Shown: in pieces, positions 15,414 through 22,103 of the stretch
How the letters are laid out: each line of letters begins with the position of its first letter
Position numbering within the stretch: the stretch's first letter is position 1
Assembly: GCA_030151365.1 (NCBI GenBank)
Contig: JASLDW010000063.1
Location: 1-27,642, forward strand
Direction: 5' to 3'
DNA from: Lysobacter sp.
Lineage (GTDB): Bacteria > Pseudomonadota > Gammaproteobacteria > Xanthomonadales > Xanthomonadaceae
DNA: 27,642 nt
Made by a program: the position numbers and the translations under genes
Notes under the pieces: generated by a model
Databases searched by the model: none
What the model was told of the DNA's origin: nothing
Seen by the model: the letters and a program-made list of their open reading frames with translations, nothing else

Positions 15414-16144
15414 TCCGGTTCCTTCTGCAAACGATAGCCCGCACGCAACGCGTCAATCACGCGTTGCAGATATGTCGACGCTTGACCTGCCCCGACCTTC
15501 CGGATCGAACGCTCCAGCCGCGACAGGTTGGCCTCGGCACGACGACGATCCAGCTTCGCGCGCAGGTGGCTCTTGTCGAAATCGATCAGCCACGATCTGC
15601 CGATGGCATCGAACAGGATGTTGTGGGCGTTGAGATCGCCATGCTCGAGGCCGGCATCATGGAAGCGCGCGATCATCGCCCCGGCATCGCGCCAGCCGCT
15701 TTCGTTGTCCACGCCCGAAGAAAGCTCCGATGCCATGGTGCGCGTATCGGGAATCCTCGCGATGACGATCGCCGCGCGATAGGTCGCGCCATCCCGCCAC
15801 CACGCCGCGGCGATCGGTGCCGGTACCGGAAGCCCGCGCGCCTGCAGCGCTTCCAGCAGGCGCAACTCGGCGACGCTGCGCACGCGCGCCTCGCCGCCCC
15901 ACAGATAGCGGTCCTGGCTCAGCCTGGCCATCGCGCCACCGCGCCGGTAATGGCGCAGCACGCCGTCGCCGAACGGGCCGCGGACGAACCATGCACTGCC
16001 ACGACCACCGGATTGCACCGGCTGTGCCGCCAATTCACTGGACGCCGGATCGAACCACCACTTTTCAGGTTGCGCCAAGCCGAACGCGCCCAGCATCGCC
16101 GGGGCGTCGCCTGCAGCCGTGGTAGTTTGATGCGCCATCGCCAT
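15410..16144 (-). CDS. kdkA: 3-deoxy-D-manno-octulosonic acid (Kdo) kinase
   Basis: 244-residue kinase-fold protein of the KdkA/WaaP/Kdo kinase family. The catalytic loop HGDLNAHNI (168-176) and metal-binding DFDKS (188-192) are intact, and a GRGSAW glycine loop lies near 47-52. KdkA phosphorylates Kdo in the LPS inner core on the cytoplasmic face of the inner membrane. Several starts are possible: ATG 16144, ATG 16138, or ATG 16096 nearer the conserved part; none has a strong ribosome site. It is coupled to the MBL gene downstream and diverges from a family 9 glycosyltransferase only 20 bases away, consistent with an LPS core locus. Confidence 0.88.
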   Translation of the reverse strand: MAMAHQTTTAAGDAPAMLGAFGLAQPEKWWFDPASSELAAQPVQSGGRGSAWFVRGPFGDGVLRHYRRGGAMARLSQDRYLWGGEARVRSVAELRLLEALQARGLPVPAPIAAAWWRDGATYRAAIVIARIPDTRTMASELSSGVDNESGWRDAGAMIARFHDAGLEHGDLNAHNILFDAIGRSWLIDFDKSHLRAKLDRRRAEANLSRLERSIRKVGAGQASTYLQRVIDALRAGYRLQKEPE

Positions 16145-16164
16145 GCAACGAGTCTAGCAACGTC

Positions 16165-17229
16165 GTGCGTCCGTCATCGCCGCCCCGCCACATCTGCCTG
16201 CTGCGCCTGTCCGCGCTCGGCGACGTCACCCATGTCGTGCCGCTGGTGCGCACCTTGCGCAAGGCCTGGCCGGAAATCGCGCTGACCTGGATCATCGGCA
16301 AGGGAGAACACCGGCTGCTGGCCGGGCTGGAAGGCATCGATTTCGTCGAATACGACAAGTCCAGCGGCTTCAAGGGCATGCGCGCACTCGGACGTTCACT
16401 GCGCGCATCGCATCCGCGAGGCTACGACGCGTTGTTGCAGATGCAGGTCGCCGCGCGCGCCAACCTGCTCTCGGCCTTCGTGCCGGCGAAAACGCGCGTC
16501 GGCTACGACCGCTCGCGTTCCAAGGACCTGCACGGGCTCTTCATCAACACGCGCATCGAGGATCGACCCGGCATCCACGTGCTCGATGCCATCGGCAGTT
16601 TCTGCGAGCCGCTGGGCCTGAAGCAGACCGAAGTGACGTGGGATCTTCCGGTTCCGCAGGAAGCGCACGCATGGGCGCGCGCGCAATGGGACGACGACGG
16701 TCGCCGCACGTTGATGATTTCGCCCTGCTCCAGCCACGTGCGTCGCAACTGGTTTCCCGACCGTCATGCCACGCTAGCCGACCACGCCGCCGCGCAGGGC
16801 TGGCGCGTCGTGCTGTGCGGCGGCCGCAGCGAACTGGAGCGCTCGACCGGCGATGCGATCCTCGCGGCGATGAACTCGCGCGACCAAGCCATCGACCTGA
16901 TCGGCAAGGACACGTTGAAGCAACTGCCAGCCCTGCTCGCCCGCGCCGACCTTCTGGTGACGCCGGATTCCGGCCCCATGCACATCGCCAACGCGATGGG
17001 CGCCAAGGTGCTGGGACTGCACGCCGCCAGCAATCCGGCGCGCAGCGGTCCGTATTCCGATCGCCGCTATTGCGTCGATCGCTACGACGATGCCGCGCGC
17101 AAATACCTGGGCAAGCCCGCCTCCGAGCTGAAGTGGGGCACCAAGATCGAACACGACGGGGTGATGGACCTGGTCACCGTGGATGATGCGATCGCGGCGT
17201 TCGAGCGTTATCGCAACGACTTCGGTTGA
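16165..17229 (+). CDS. glycosyltransferase family 9 (heptosyltransferase-like)
   Basis: 354 residues with two Rossmann-like halves. N-terminal ICLLRLSALGDVTHVVPLVR is the acceptor-side signature of GT9 heptosyltransferases; the C-terminal half carries the donor-site motif PDSGPMHIANAMG and GLHAASNPARSGPYS. Such enzymes add heptose to the LPS inner core. Whether it is heptosyltransferase I, or a related core transferase, cannot be settled from sequence by eye. The start is a GTG at 16165 (no ATG nearby). It diverges from kdkA and its stop is directly adjacent to the stop of the DUF6165 gene (TGATCA). Confidence 0.9.
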   Translation: MRPSSPPRHICLLRLSALGDVTHVVPLVRTLRKAWPEIALTWIIGKGEHRLLAGLEGIDFVEYDKSSGFKGMRALGRSLRASHPRGYDALLQMQVAARANLLSAFVPAKTRVGYDRSRSKDLHGLFINTRIEDRPGIHVLDAIGSFCEPLGLKQTEVTWDLPVPQEAHAWARAQWDDDGRRTLMISPCSSHVRRNWFPDRHATLADHAAAQGWRVVLCGGRSELERSTGDAILAAMNSRDQAIDLIGKDTLKQLPALLARADLLVTPDSGPMHIANAMGAKVLGLHAASNPARSGPYSDRRYCVDRYDDAARKYLGKPASELKWGTKIEHDGVMDLVTVDDAIAAFERYRNDFG

Positions 17230-17637
17230 TCAGGCGCCGGAGCCGGTGCCGTAATCCTGATACGACTTCTCCTCGACGTAGGCCGAGCCCAGCGCGAGGT
17301 TGATGTCCTTCTTGATTTTCGCGCGCACGTCGTTCTCGAAGTAGACGCTGCGGGCCAGCTTGATGAACTCGGCGTCGAAGGCCTGGGCCTTCTCCTTCAG
17401 GCGGATGTCGTCCTCGATCACCCACAGGCGCTCGTTCACCGCCTTCAACTGCGCACGCAGGTCGCTGATGTCCTGCGCCGAGGCCGGATGCTCCGCCCAG
17501 GTGCGTTCGGCGGCCGCCAGCTCGTTGCGGACATTGGCGAGCTTGGCGGGATCGCTCATGCGCTCGGACTTGATCTGGAGGATCGAGATCTTGTCCAGCA
17601 ATTCGCCATAGGACACGGGGACGAGCAGTTCGGACAT
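17230..17637 (-). CDS. DUF6165 family protein
   Basis: About 135 residues, beginning MSELLVPVSYGELLDKISIL and rich in charged helices (AKLANVRNELAAAERTW; LKAVNERLWVIEDDIRLKEK). I recognise this as the DUF6165 family, whose function is unknown. There is no membrane helix or signal peptide. Two consecutive ATGs exist; the second (17637) has GGAG six bases upstream and is preferred. The gene converges on the GT9 gene without a single spare base and diverges from tRNA-Ser(CGA). Association with sugar transfer genes suggests, but does not prove, a role in polysaccharide or LPS synthesis. Confidence 0.8.
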   Translation of the reverse strand: MSELLVPVSYGELLDKISILQIKSERMSDPAKLANVRNELAAAERTWAEHPASAQDISDLRAQLKAVNERLWVIEDDIRLKEKAQAFDAEFIKLARSVYFENDVRAKIKKDINLALGSAYVEEKSYQDYGTGSGA

Positions 17638-17655
17638 CATTGGCTCCGGCGCGGG

Positions 17656-17684
17656 TTGCCGCATGTGCGGCGGAGCCGTATCAT
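17656..17684 (+). promoter_or_regulatory. promoter of tRNA-Ser(CGA)
   Basis: TTGCCG (17656-17661) and TATCAT (17679-17684) with a 17-base spacer; predicted start near 17691, about 16 bases before the tRNA. The -10 is embedded in GTATCATAC, which on the minus strand reads TATGAT, a possible -10 for the divergent DUF6165 gene. Confidence 0.6.
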
Positions 17685-17706
17685 ACCCGGCTCGCTGCAC
17701 CCATTC

Positions 17707-17797
17707 GGAGGGGTGGCAGAGCGGTTGAATGTACCTGACTCGAAATCAGGCAGGCGTTTATAGCGCCTCGGGGGTTCGAATCCCCCCCCCTCCGCCA
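17707..17797 (+). tRNA. tRNA-Ser (anticodon CGA)
   Basis: Class II tRNA, 91 bases with encoded CCA (17795-17797). Acceptor GGAGGGG pairs with CCCCTCC; anticodon loop CTCGAAA gives CGA (UCG codons); long variable arm and T arm GGGGGTTCGAATCCCC are present. Confidence 0.96.
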
Positions 17798-17799
17798 GA

Positions 17800-17836
17800 A
17801 AACGCAAAGCGCCCCCTCGTGGGGCGTTTTGCGTTT
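17800..17836 (+). terminator. Rho-independent terminator after tRNA-Ser(CGA)
   Basis: Long stem: AAACGCAAAGCGCCCC (from 17800) against GGGGCGTTTTGCGTTT (17821-17836), with a short loop. A T-run lies inside and at the end of the 3' arm. Confidence 0.88.
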
Positions 17837-17854
17837 CCCCGGTGGGCTGGGCGG

Positions 17855-17876
17855 ACAAGAACAAGAACAAGAACAC
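17855..17876. repeat. short tandem repeat (ACAAGA)x3
   Basis: Three exact copies of ACAAGA followed by ACAC, in an otherwise GC-rich leader. It lies between the tRNA-Ser terminator and the PP2C gene and is not in a convincing coding frame. Confidence 0.8.
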
Positions 17877-17890
17877 GCGCAGGTTCGATG

Positions 17891-17910
17891 CATCGGCAGG
17901 ATTGCCGATG
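17891..17910. repeat. perfect hairpin in the leader before the PP2C gene
   Basis: Eight-base arms CATCGGCA and TGCCGATG with loop GGAT. No T-run follows. Function unknown. Confidence 0.65.
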
Positions 17911-17957
17911 TGGACAACAGAAGGCTGCCCTGCAGGCGCGCAGCGCCGGAAGGGCGA

Positions 17958-17973
17958 GCGCCATGGATGGCGC
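17958..17973. repeat. second perfect hairpin in the leader before the PP2C gene
   Basis: Seven-base arms GCGCCAT and ATGGCGC with a two-base centre. It ends 18 bases before the TATCAT box at 17991 and so overlaps where a -35 would lie; it could be an operator. Confidence 0.6.
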
Positions 17974-17990
17974 GAATCTATCCCCCCCTC

Positions 17991-17996
17991 TATCAT
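17991..17996 (+). promoter_or_regulatory. possible -10 box of the PP2C gene (leaderless start)
   Basis: TATCAT (five of six) is followed by exactly seven bases and then the ATG at 18004. No ribosome site precedes the ATG. If used, transcription would begin at or next to the start codon. No good -35 is seen. Confidence 0.35.
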
Positions 17997-18003
17997 CCAT
18001 GTC

Positions 18004-18711
18004 ATGTACGAATTCGGCCACCTGACCCACCCCGGGCTTCGGCGCAGTCTCAACGAAGACACCTACCACGGCGAAGGAACGCTGGGCCTGTGGCTGGTGG
18101 CCGATGGCATCGGCGGACACGACTTCGGCGAGATCGCCAGTGCGCTTGCACGTGAAGCGGTGGTGCGCGAAGTCCGTGACGGTACTCCACTGGTGCAGGC
18201 GGTACGCATCGCCGGCGAGGACATCGTGCGCGCATCGCGACGCCGCTCCGAGGCCTTGCCGATGGGCACGACGGTGGTGGCCGCCCTGGTCCGCGGCGAT
18301 CGCTTCGAAGTGGCCTGGGTCGGCGACAGCCGCGCCTATTTGTGGCGCCCGGGCCAGGGCTTGCTGCAACTCACCCAGGACCACAGCCATGTCGAGGAAC
18401 TGGTCGTCCAGGGCATCCTGACCCGCGACGAGGCGCGCGCGCATCCGCAACGCAAGATGGTCACCCAGGCGCTGGGCGTCACCGATCCCGGCCAACTCAA
18501 CATCGAACGCATCAGCGGCGATTTCGCCAAGGAAGCGCAACTGCTGTTGTGCAGCGATGGCCTCACCGAACACGTCGACGATCCGGCGATCGCGCGCATC
18601 CTCGCCAATACCGGTTGCAGTGCGCAGGAAACCGTCGACACGCTGGTGGCAGCGGCGCTCGACGGCGGCGGTTCCGACAACATCACCGCGCTGTTGATCC
18701 GCAACAACTGA
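18004..18711 (+). CDS. PP2C-family serine/threonine phosphatase (PppA/Stp-like)
   Basis: 235 residues with all the PP2C metal and fold motifs: RSLNEDTY (about 14-21), VADGIGGHDFGE (32-43), GTTVVAAL (about 94-101), VGDSRAYLWR (about 110-119), LCSDGLTEH and GGGSDNIT near the C-terminus. These enzymes remove phosphate from Ser/Thr residues using two Mn/Mg ions. It is a stand-alone domain with no membrane segment. The start ATG 18004 gives MYEFGHLTHPG, just before the conserved NED motif; the frame extends upstream through the repeat leader but that part has no PP2C similarity. No kinase or FHA gene is adjacent, so its partner is unknown. Its stop abuts that of dnaQ. Confidence 0.92.
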   Translation: MYEFGHLTHPGLRRSLNEDTYHGEGTLGLWLVADGIGGHDFGEIASALAREAVVREVRDGTPLVQAVRIAGEDIVRASRRRSEALPMGTTVVAALVRGDRFEVAWVGDSRAYLWRPGQGLLQLTQDHSHVEELVVQGILTRDEARAHPQRKMVTQALGVTDPGQLNIERISGDFAKEAQLLLCSDGLTEHVDDPAIARILANTGCSAQETVDTLVAAALDGGGSDNITALLIRNN

Positions 18712-19419
18712 TTATTGCGGCCAGAGCACCCGGCCGTCCTTCGCTTTCTTCGCGATCGCCGCCATGCGCGCGATGTGTGCCTCGACATCCGCTGCCGAAA
18801 CGATGACGCGCGGACGCACGCCACCGTCGCCGCTCGGCAGCCACGAGGGCACCACGACTTCGGCAGCGCTCTCGGCTCCGGCGTCGAAACCGATCTCGCC
18901 CTGCCCCGACGTCATCGCCAGATAGGCTTCGGCCAGCAACTGGGCATCGAGCAAGGCGCCATGCAACTGGCGATGCGAATTGTCCACGCCAAGCCGGCGG
19001 CACAGCGCGTCCAGCGAGTTGCGCTGGCCCGGGTATTTCTGCCGCGCCAGTGCCAGCGTGTCGAGGACGCCGGAATGGTCGTCGATCCTCCCGTAGCGAT
19101 CGCCCGCCAGCGACAATTCGTAATTCAGGAAGCCGACGTCGAACGCGGCGTTGTGGATCACCAGTTCCGCGCCAGCGATGAAGGCGATGAATTCGTCGAT
19201 GATGTCGGCGAACAGCGGCTTGTCGGCGAGGAAGTCCAGCGTCAGCCCGGTCACTTCCTGCGCGCCCTGCTCGAACTCGCGCTGGGGGTTGATGTAGACG
19301 TGGAAGGTCCTGCCGCTCGGGCGTCGTTCCAGCAATTCCACGCAACCGATTTCGACCACGCGGTTGCCGATCTTCCATTCCAGACCGGTGGTTTCGGTAT
19401 CGAGCACGACCTGGCGCAT
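18712..19419 (-). CDS. dnaQ: DNA polymerase III epsilon subunit (3'-5' exonuclease)
   Basis: 235 residues. DEDDh exonuclease motifs: Exo I LDTETTGLEW (Asp7, Glu9), Exo II HNAAFDVGFLNYEL, Exo III HGALLDAQLLAEAY. The C-terminal 60 residues correspond to the polymerase-binding tail. DnaQ proofreads for the replicative polymerase. The ATG at 19419 gives the standard MRQVVLDTETTG; its A is shared with the rnhA stop (TGATG), so translation is coupled. The methyltransferase-rnhA-dnaQ order resembles the E. coli yafS-rnhA-dnaQ neighbourhood, except that in E. coli rnhA and dnaQ diverge. Confidence 0.96.
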   Translation of the reverse strand: MRQVVLDTETTGLEWKIGNRVVEIGCVELLERRPSGRTFHVYINPQREFEQGAQEVTGLTLDFLADKPLFADIIDEFIAFIAGAELVIHNAAFDVGFLNYELSLAGDRYGRIDDHSGVLDTLALARQKYPGQRNSLDALCRRLGVDNSHRQLHGALLDAQLLAEAYLAMTSGQGEIGFDAGAESAAEVVVPSWLPSGDGGVRPRVIVSAADVEAHIARMAAIAKKAKDGRVLWPQ

Positions 19420-19877
19420 CAGGCTGCCATCTCCTTCATCTTGATTGCCTCTTCGCGCGCCAGCATGTCGACGCGTTCGTTGTCGGGATCGCCGGCGTGG
19501 CCTTTCACCCACTTCCATTCGACCTGGTGCCGCGTGCGCGCTGCATCCAGCCGCTGCCACAAATCCTGGTTCTTGACCGGATCGCCACCCGCGGTTTTCC
19601 AGCCGCGACGGCGCCAGCCCGCCAGCCATTCGGAAATACCCTGCTGCACGTAGCGCGAATCGGTGTGCAGCGCGACCTGGCAGGGTTCCGTCAACGCTTC
19701 CAGCGCGCCGATCGCCGCCATCAACTCCATGCGGTTGTTGGTGGTCTGCGCTTCACCGCCACTGAGCTCGCGTTCGTGCGCGCCATAGCGCAACAACGCC
19801 GCCCAGCCACCGGGACCGGGATTGCCGAGGCAGGCGCCATCGGTATGCGCCTCGACCTGCTTCCTGCCCGAACTCAT
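19419..19877 (-). CDS. rnhA: ribonuclease HI
   Basis: 152 residues, the usual RNase HI length. Catalytic acids are visible: Asp13 (HTDGACLGNPGPGGW), Glu51 (NNRMELMAA), Asp73 (HTDSRYVQQGI) and Asp137 in NERVDMLA, with His in KGHAGD. The basic handle region WLAGWRRRGWKTAGG is present. It degrades RNA in RNA-DNA hybrids. The ATG at 19877 overlaps the methyltransferase stop by four bases (ATGA). Confidence 0.97.
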   Translation of the reverse strand: MSSGRKQVEAHTDGACLGNPGPGGWAALLRYGAHERELSGGEAQTTNNRMELMAAIGALEALTEPCQVALHTDSRYVQQGISEWLAGWRRRGWKTAGGDPVKNQDLWQRLDAARTRHQVEWKWVKGHAGDPDNERVDMLAREEAIKMKEMAA

Positions 19878-20530
19878 GCCGGGGTCAGTGCCGGACTGGG
19901 CGCGCGCGCGCGCTTGAGCGTGAGGGGAAGCGTGCGTTTTTCGGCGCACAGTCGATACGCGGCCCGCGCGCCCGCGCCGGTCTGCACCGCGGCGATGCGC
20001 TGGGCGTTCCACGCCGGACCGATGCCTTCGGCGACTGCTTCCGGCTCGAAACCGTGGCGCCGCAGGCGCCGCCGCCAGGTGAACGGCTCGGCATCGGAGA
20101 CACCCTGCCGCCACCAGTAACGTCGATAGGGTGACAGCGGGTTGAGGCTGAATATCCACAGCCGGCCACCGGGCACCAGGACGCGATTGGCCTCGACCAG
20201 CGCCTCCTCCCATGCCAGGCCGCAATCCCCTGCATGCTGGAAAACGACGGTACCAACCGACTCGCTTGCCAGCGGCCAGCGGTCCACCACGCAGCCGACA
20301 TCACCGGCAAACGTGTCGACACCGTCGATCCGCAGCCACAACAGATGGCGATCATCCACCTCTGTAGGGCGTTCAACAGGAGAAATGCAGACCCACGGCA
20401 GGCCTTGGCGCTCGGCTCCGGCGCGCGCCAGCAGCGGCTGCTCGCAGGCCAAGACCACCCGGCCATGCGCGGCTCCGAACCAGTCACGCGCAGGCAGGTC
20501 GGGTTGACGGAGGGGCAGCAGGCTCGGCAT
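19874..20530 (-). CDS. SAM-dependent methyltransferase-like protein (YafS-like)
   Basis: 218 residues. A class I methyltransferase-like core is suggested by VDRWPLASESVGTVVFQHAG, LVEANRVLVPGGRLWIFSLNPLS spread over mid-protein (the post-core VLVPGGRL strand is typical), but the glycine-rich SAM loop is weak. Placement next to gloB, rnhA and dnaQ matches E. coli yafS. Substrate unknown. The ATG at 20530 gives MPSLLPLRQPDLP; a TACACT box lies seven bases upstream of it. The gene overlaps rnhA by four bases and diverges from gloB across 32 bases. Confidence 0.82.
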   Translation of the reverse strand: MPSLLPLRQPDLPARDWFGAAHGRVVLACEQPLLARAGAERQGLPWVCISPVERPTEVDDRHLLWLRIDGVDTFAGDVGCVVDRWPLASESVGTVVFQHAGDCGLAWEEALVEANRVLVPGGRLWIFSLNPLSPYRRYWWRQGVSDAEPFTWRRRLRRHGFEPEAVAEGIGPAWNAQRIAAVQTGAGARAAYRLCAEKRTLPLTLKRARAPSPALTPA

Positions 20531-20562
20531 GGTGCCTAGTGTACGGCCCACCGTCTCAATCG

Positions 20563-21321
20563 ATGGCACGACCCGATCCCATTCCCGCGTTCGAGGACAA
20601 CTACATCTGGCTCCTGAGCGATGGGCCATCGACACTCGTTGTCGATCCCGGCGATCCTGCCCCCGTCATCGCGCGATTGGGCGCCACGCCGCCGACCGCG
20701 ATCCTGGTCACCCATCATCACTGGGACCACATCGATGGCCTGCCGGAGTTGCACGCGCGCTGGCCCGACGTACCGATCTTCGCGCCCGACGACCCGCGCA
20801 TTCCGATCGCGAGCCGACGCGTCTCCGACGGCGATCTGCTGGAGATCGGGCCGTGGCGCTTCGAGGTGATCGCGGTATCCGGGCACACGCAGACCCTGGT
20901 CGCCTATTACGGCGAAGGACTGGTGTTCTGCGGCGATTCGATGTTCAGCCTCGGCTGCGGACGCCTATTCGAAGGCACGCCGGCGCAGATGCTGTCCTCG
21001 CTCGAACGTCTCGCCGCCCTCCCCGGCGATACCCTGCTCTGCTGCACCCACGAATACACCGTGTCCAATGCGCGCTTCGCACTCGCCGTCGAGCCCGGCA
21101 ATGCGGCGCTACGACAACGCGCCGCCGAAGTCGCGGAACTCCGTGCAAGCAACACTCCGACGCTGCCTTCCACCATCGCCTCCGAACGCGCCTGCAATCC
21201 GTTCCTGCGCATCGATTCGCCGGAGATCCTGCAATCGCTGGCGAATCATCTCGGCCATCCCCCGGAAGACCGCGTCGAGGCCTTCGCCGCGTTGCGCAGC
21301 TGGAAGGACGGCTTCCGATGA
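20563..21321 (+). CDS. gloB: hydroxyacylglutathione hydrolase (glyoxalase II)
   Basis: 252 residues, the E. coli GloB length. Metal motif THHHWDHIDG (His51, His53, Asp55, His56), CGDSMFSLGCGRLFEG with the bridging Asp, and the C-terminal THEYTVSNARFA with glutathione-site residues. It hydrolyses S-lactoylglutathione to lactate, completing methylglyoxal detoxification. The ATG at 20563 (MARPDPIPAFEDNYIW) is chosen over a GTG eight codons upstream because it matches the family start. It overlaps the transglycosylase gene by ATGA. Confidence 0.95.
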   Translation: MARPDPIPAFEDNYIWLLSDGPSTLVVDPGDPAPVIARLGATPPTAILVTHHHWDHIDGLPELHARWPDVPIFAPDDPRIPIASRRVSDGDLLEIGPWRFEVIAVSGHTQTLVAYYGEGLVFCGDSMFSLGCGRLFEGTPAQMLSSLERLAALPGDTLLCCTHEYTVSNARFALAVEPGNAALRQRAAEVAELRASNTPTLPSTIASERACNPFLRIDSPEILQSLANHLGHPPEDRVEAFAALRSWKDGFR

Positions 21322-22028
21322 CTGCAGCGCGCCGCGCCGCGGTGCTCATCCTCGCGATCTTGATCGCGCCCCGCGCAGTGGCCGCCGATGGCGACACCAC
21401 CACTACCGGCGCCGATGTCCTCACCCGATTCGAAAGCCACCTCGCCTCCCCGGGCTGCGACGATGCCTCCGCGACCTGGCGACGCCATTACGCACCGTTC
21501 GTGCGTCGCCTGATCGATCCGCGCGACCCTGCGCTTGCCCGTTTCGACTACGTGCTGGCGCAGATGGCCGCAGCCGGCCTGCCCAGCGAATACGCGATCA
21601 TCCCCTTCGTCGAAAGCCACTACGAACCCGACCAGCGCAGCAGCGAAGGGCCGGCCGGCCTGTGGCAGTTCACTGCCGCGACCGCGCGCCTGCACGGCCT
21701 CAAGGTCGGCGGTGGCCGCGACGATCGCCTGTCGCTGGAAGCATCCACCCGCGCCGCCGTGGCCTACCTCAAGACCCTGCACCGCCAGTTCGGTGGCAAC
21801 TGGCGGACCACGGTGATGGCCTACAACGCCGGCGATGGCCGCATGCGCATGGCCCAGCGCCGGGGCGGCGCCGGCCTGTCCTTCATTACCCGGATTTACC
21901 CGGACAAAATACACGCCATTGCCTGCGACATCCTCGACCGTGGCGATAGCGAACACTGGAAAGCACCACTGCAACGCCCGCTGCCGCGGCTGAAACTGCC
22001 CGGCGGGCTGCGGGTGAAAAGCCCGTAG
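21318..22028 (+). CDS. MltD-like lytic transglycosylase, short form without LysM
   Basis: 236 residues. A signal peptide is evident (TAARRAAVLILAILIAP, cleavage likely after AVA near residue 22). The SLT domain has the catalytic Glu in PFVESHYEPDQ, GPAGLWQFTAATARLHGL, and AYNAGDGRM. Such enzymes cleave peptidoglycan with 1,6-anhydro ring formation. E. coli mltD also lies next to gloB, but MltD there is about twice as long with C-terminal LysM repeats; here the protein ends soon after the catalytic domain. No lipobox cysteine is seen. Its start overlaps the gloB stop. Confidence 0.9.
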   Translation: MTAARRAAVLILAILIAPRAVAADGDTTTTGADVLTRFESHLASPGCDDASATWRRHYAPFVRRLIDPRDPALARFDYVLAQMAAAGLPSEYAIIPFVESHYEPDQRSSEGPAGLWQFTAATARLHGLKVGGGRDDRLSLEASTRAAVAYLKTLHRQFGGNWRTTVMAYNAGDGRMRMAQRRGGAGLSFITRIYPDKIHAIACDILDRGDSEHWKAPLQRPLPRLKLPGGLRVKSP

Positions 22029-22103
22029 CTACGCCCGCGAAGGGTGACGGCGGGCGCCGCGCCGGGCACACTGTCCGCTTTCCAAGCGACACAGGTGTCA
22101 TCC

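Noticed and set aside
17855..17876. ACAAGA repeats as a CRISPR or large tandem array
   Set aside because: Only three six-base units without spacers; too short for either.
17842..18003. N-terminal extension of the PP2C protein into the upstream frame
   Set aside because: The extra residues (KNKNKN and so on) come from the hexamer repeat and hairpins, and the PP2C domain begins properly at 18004.
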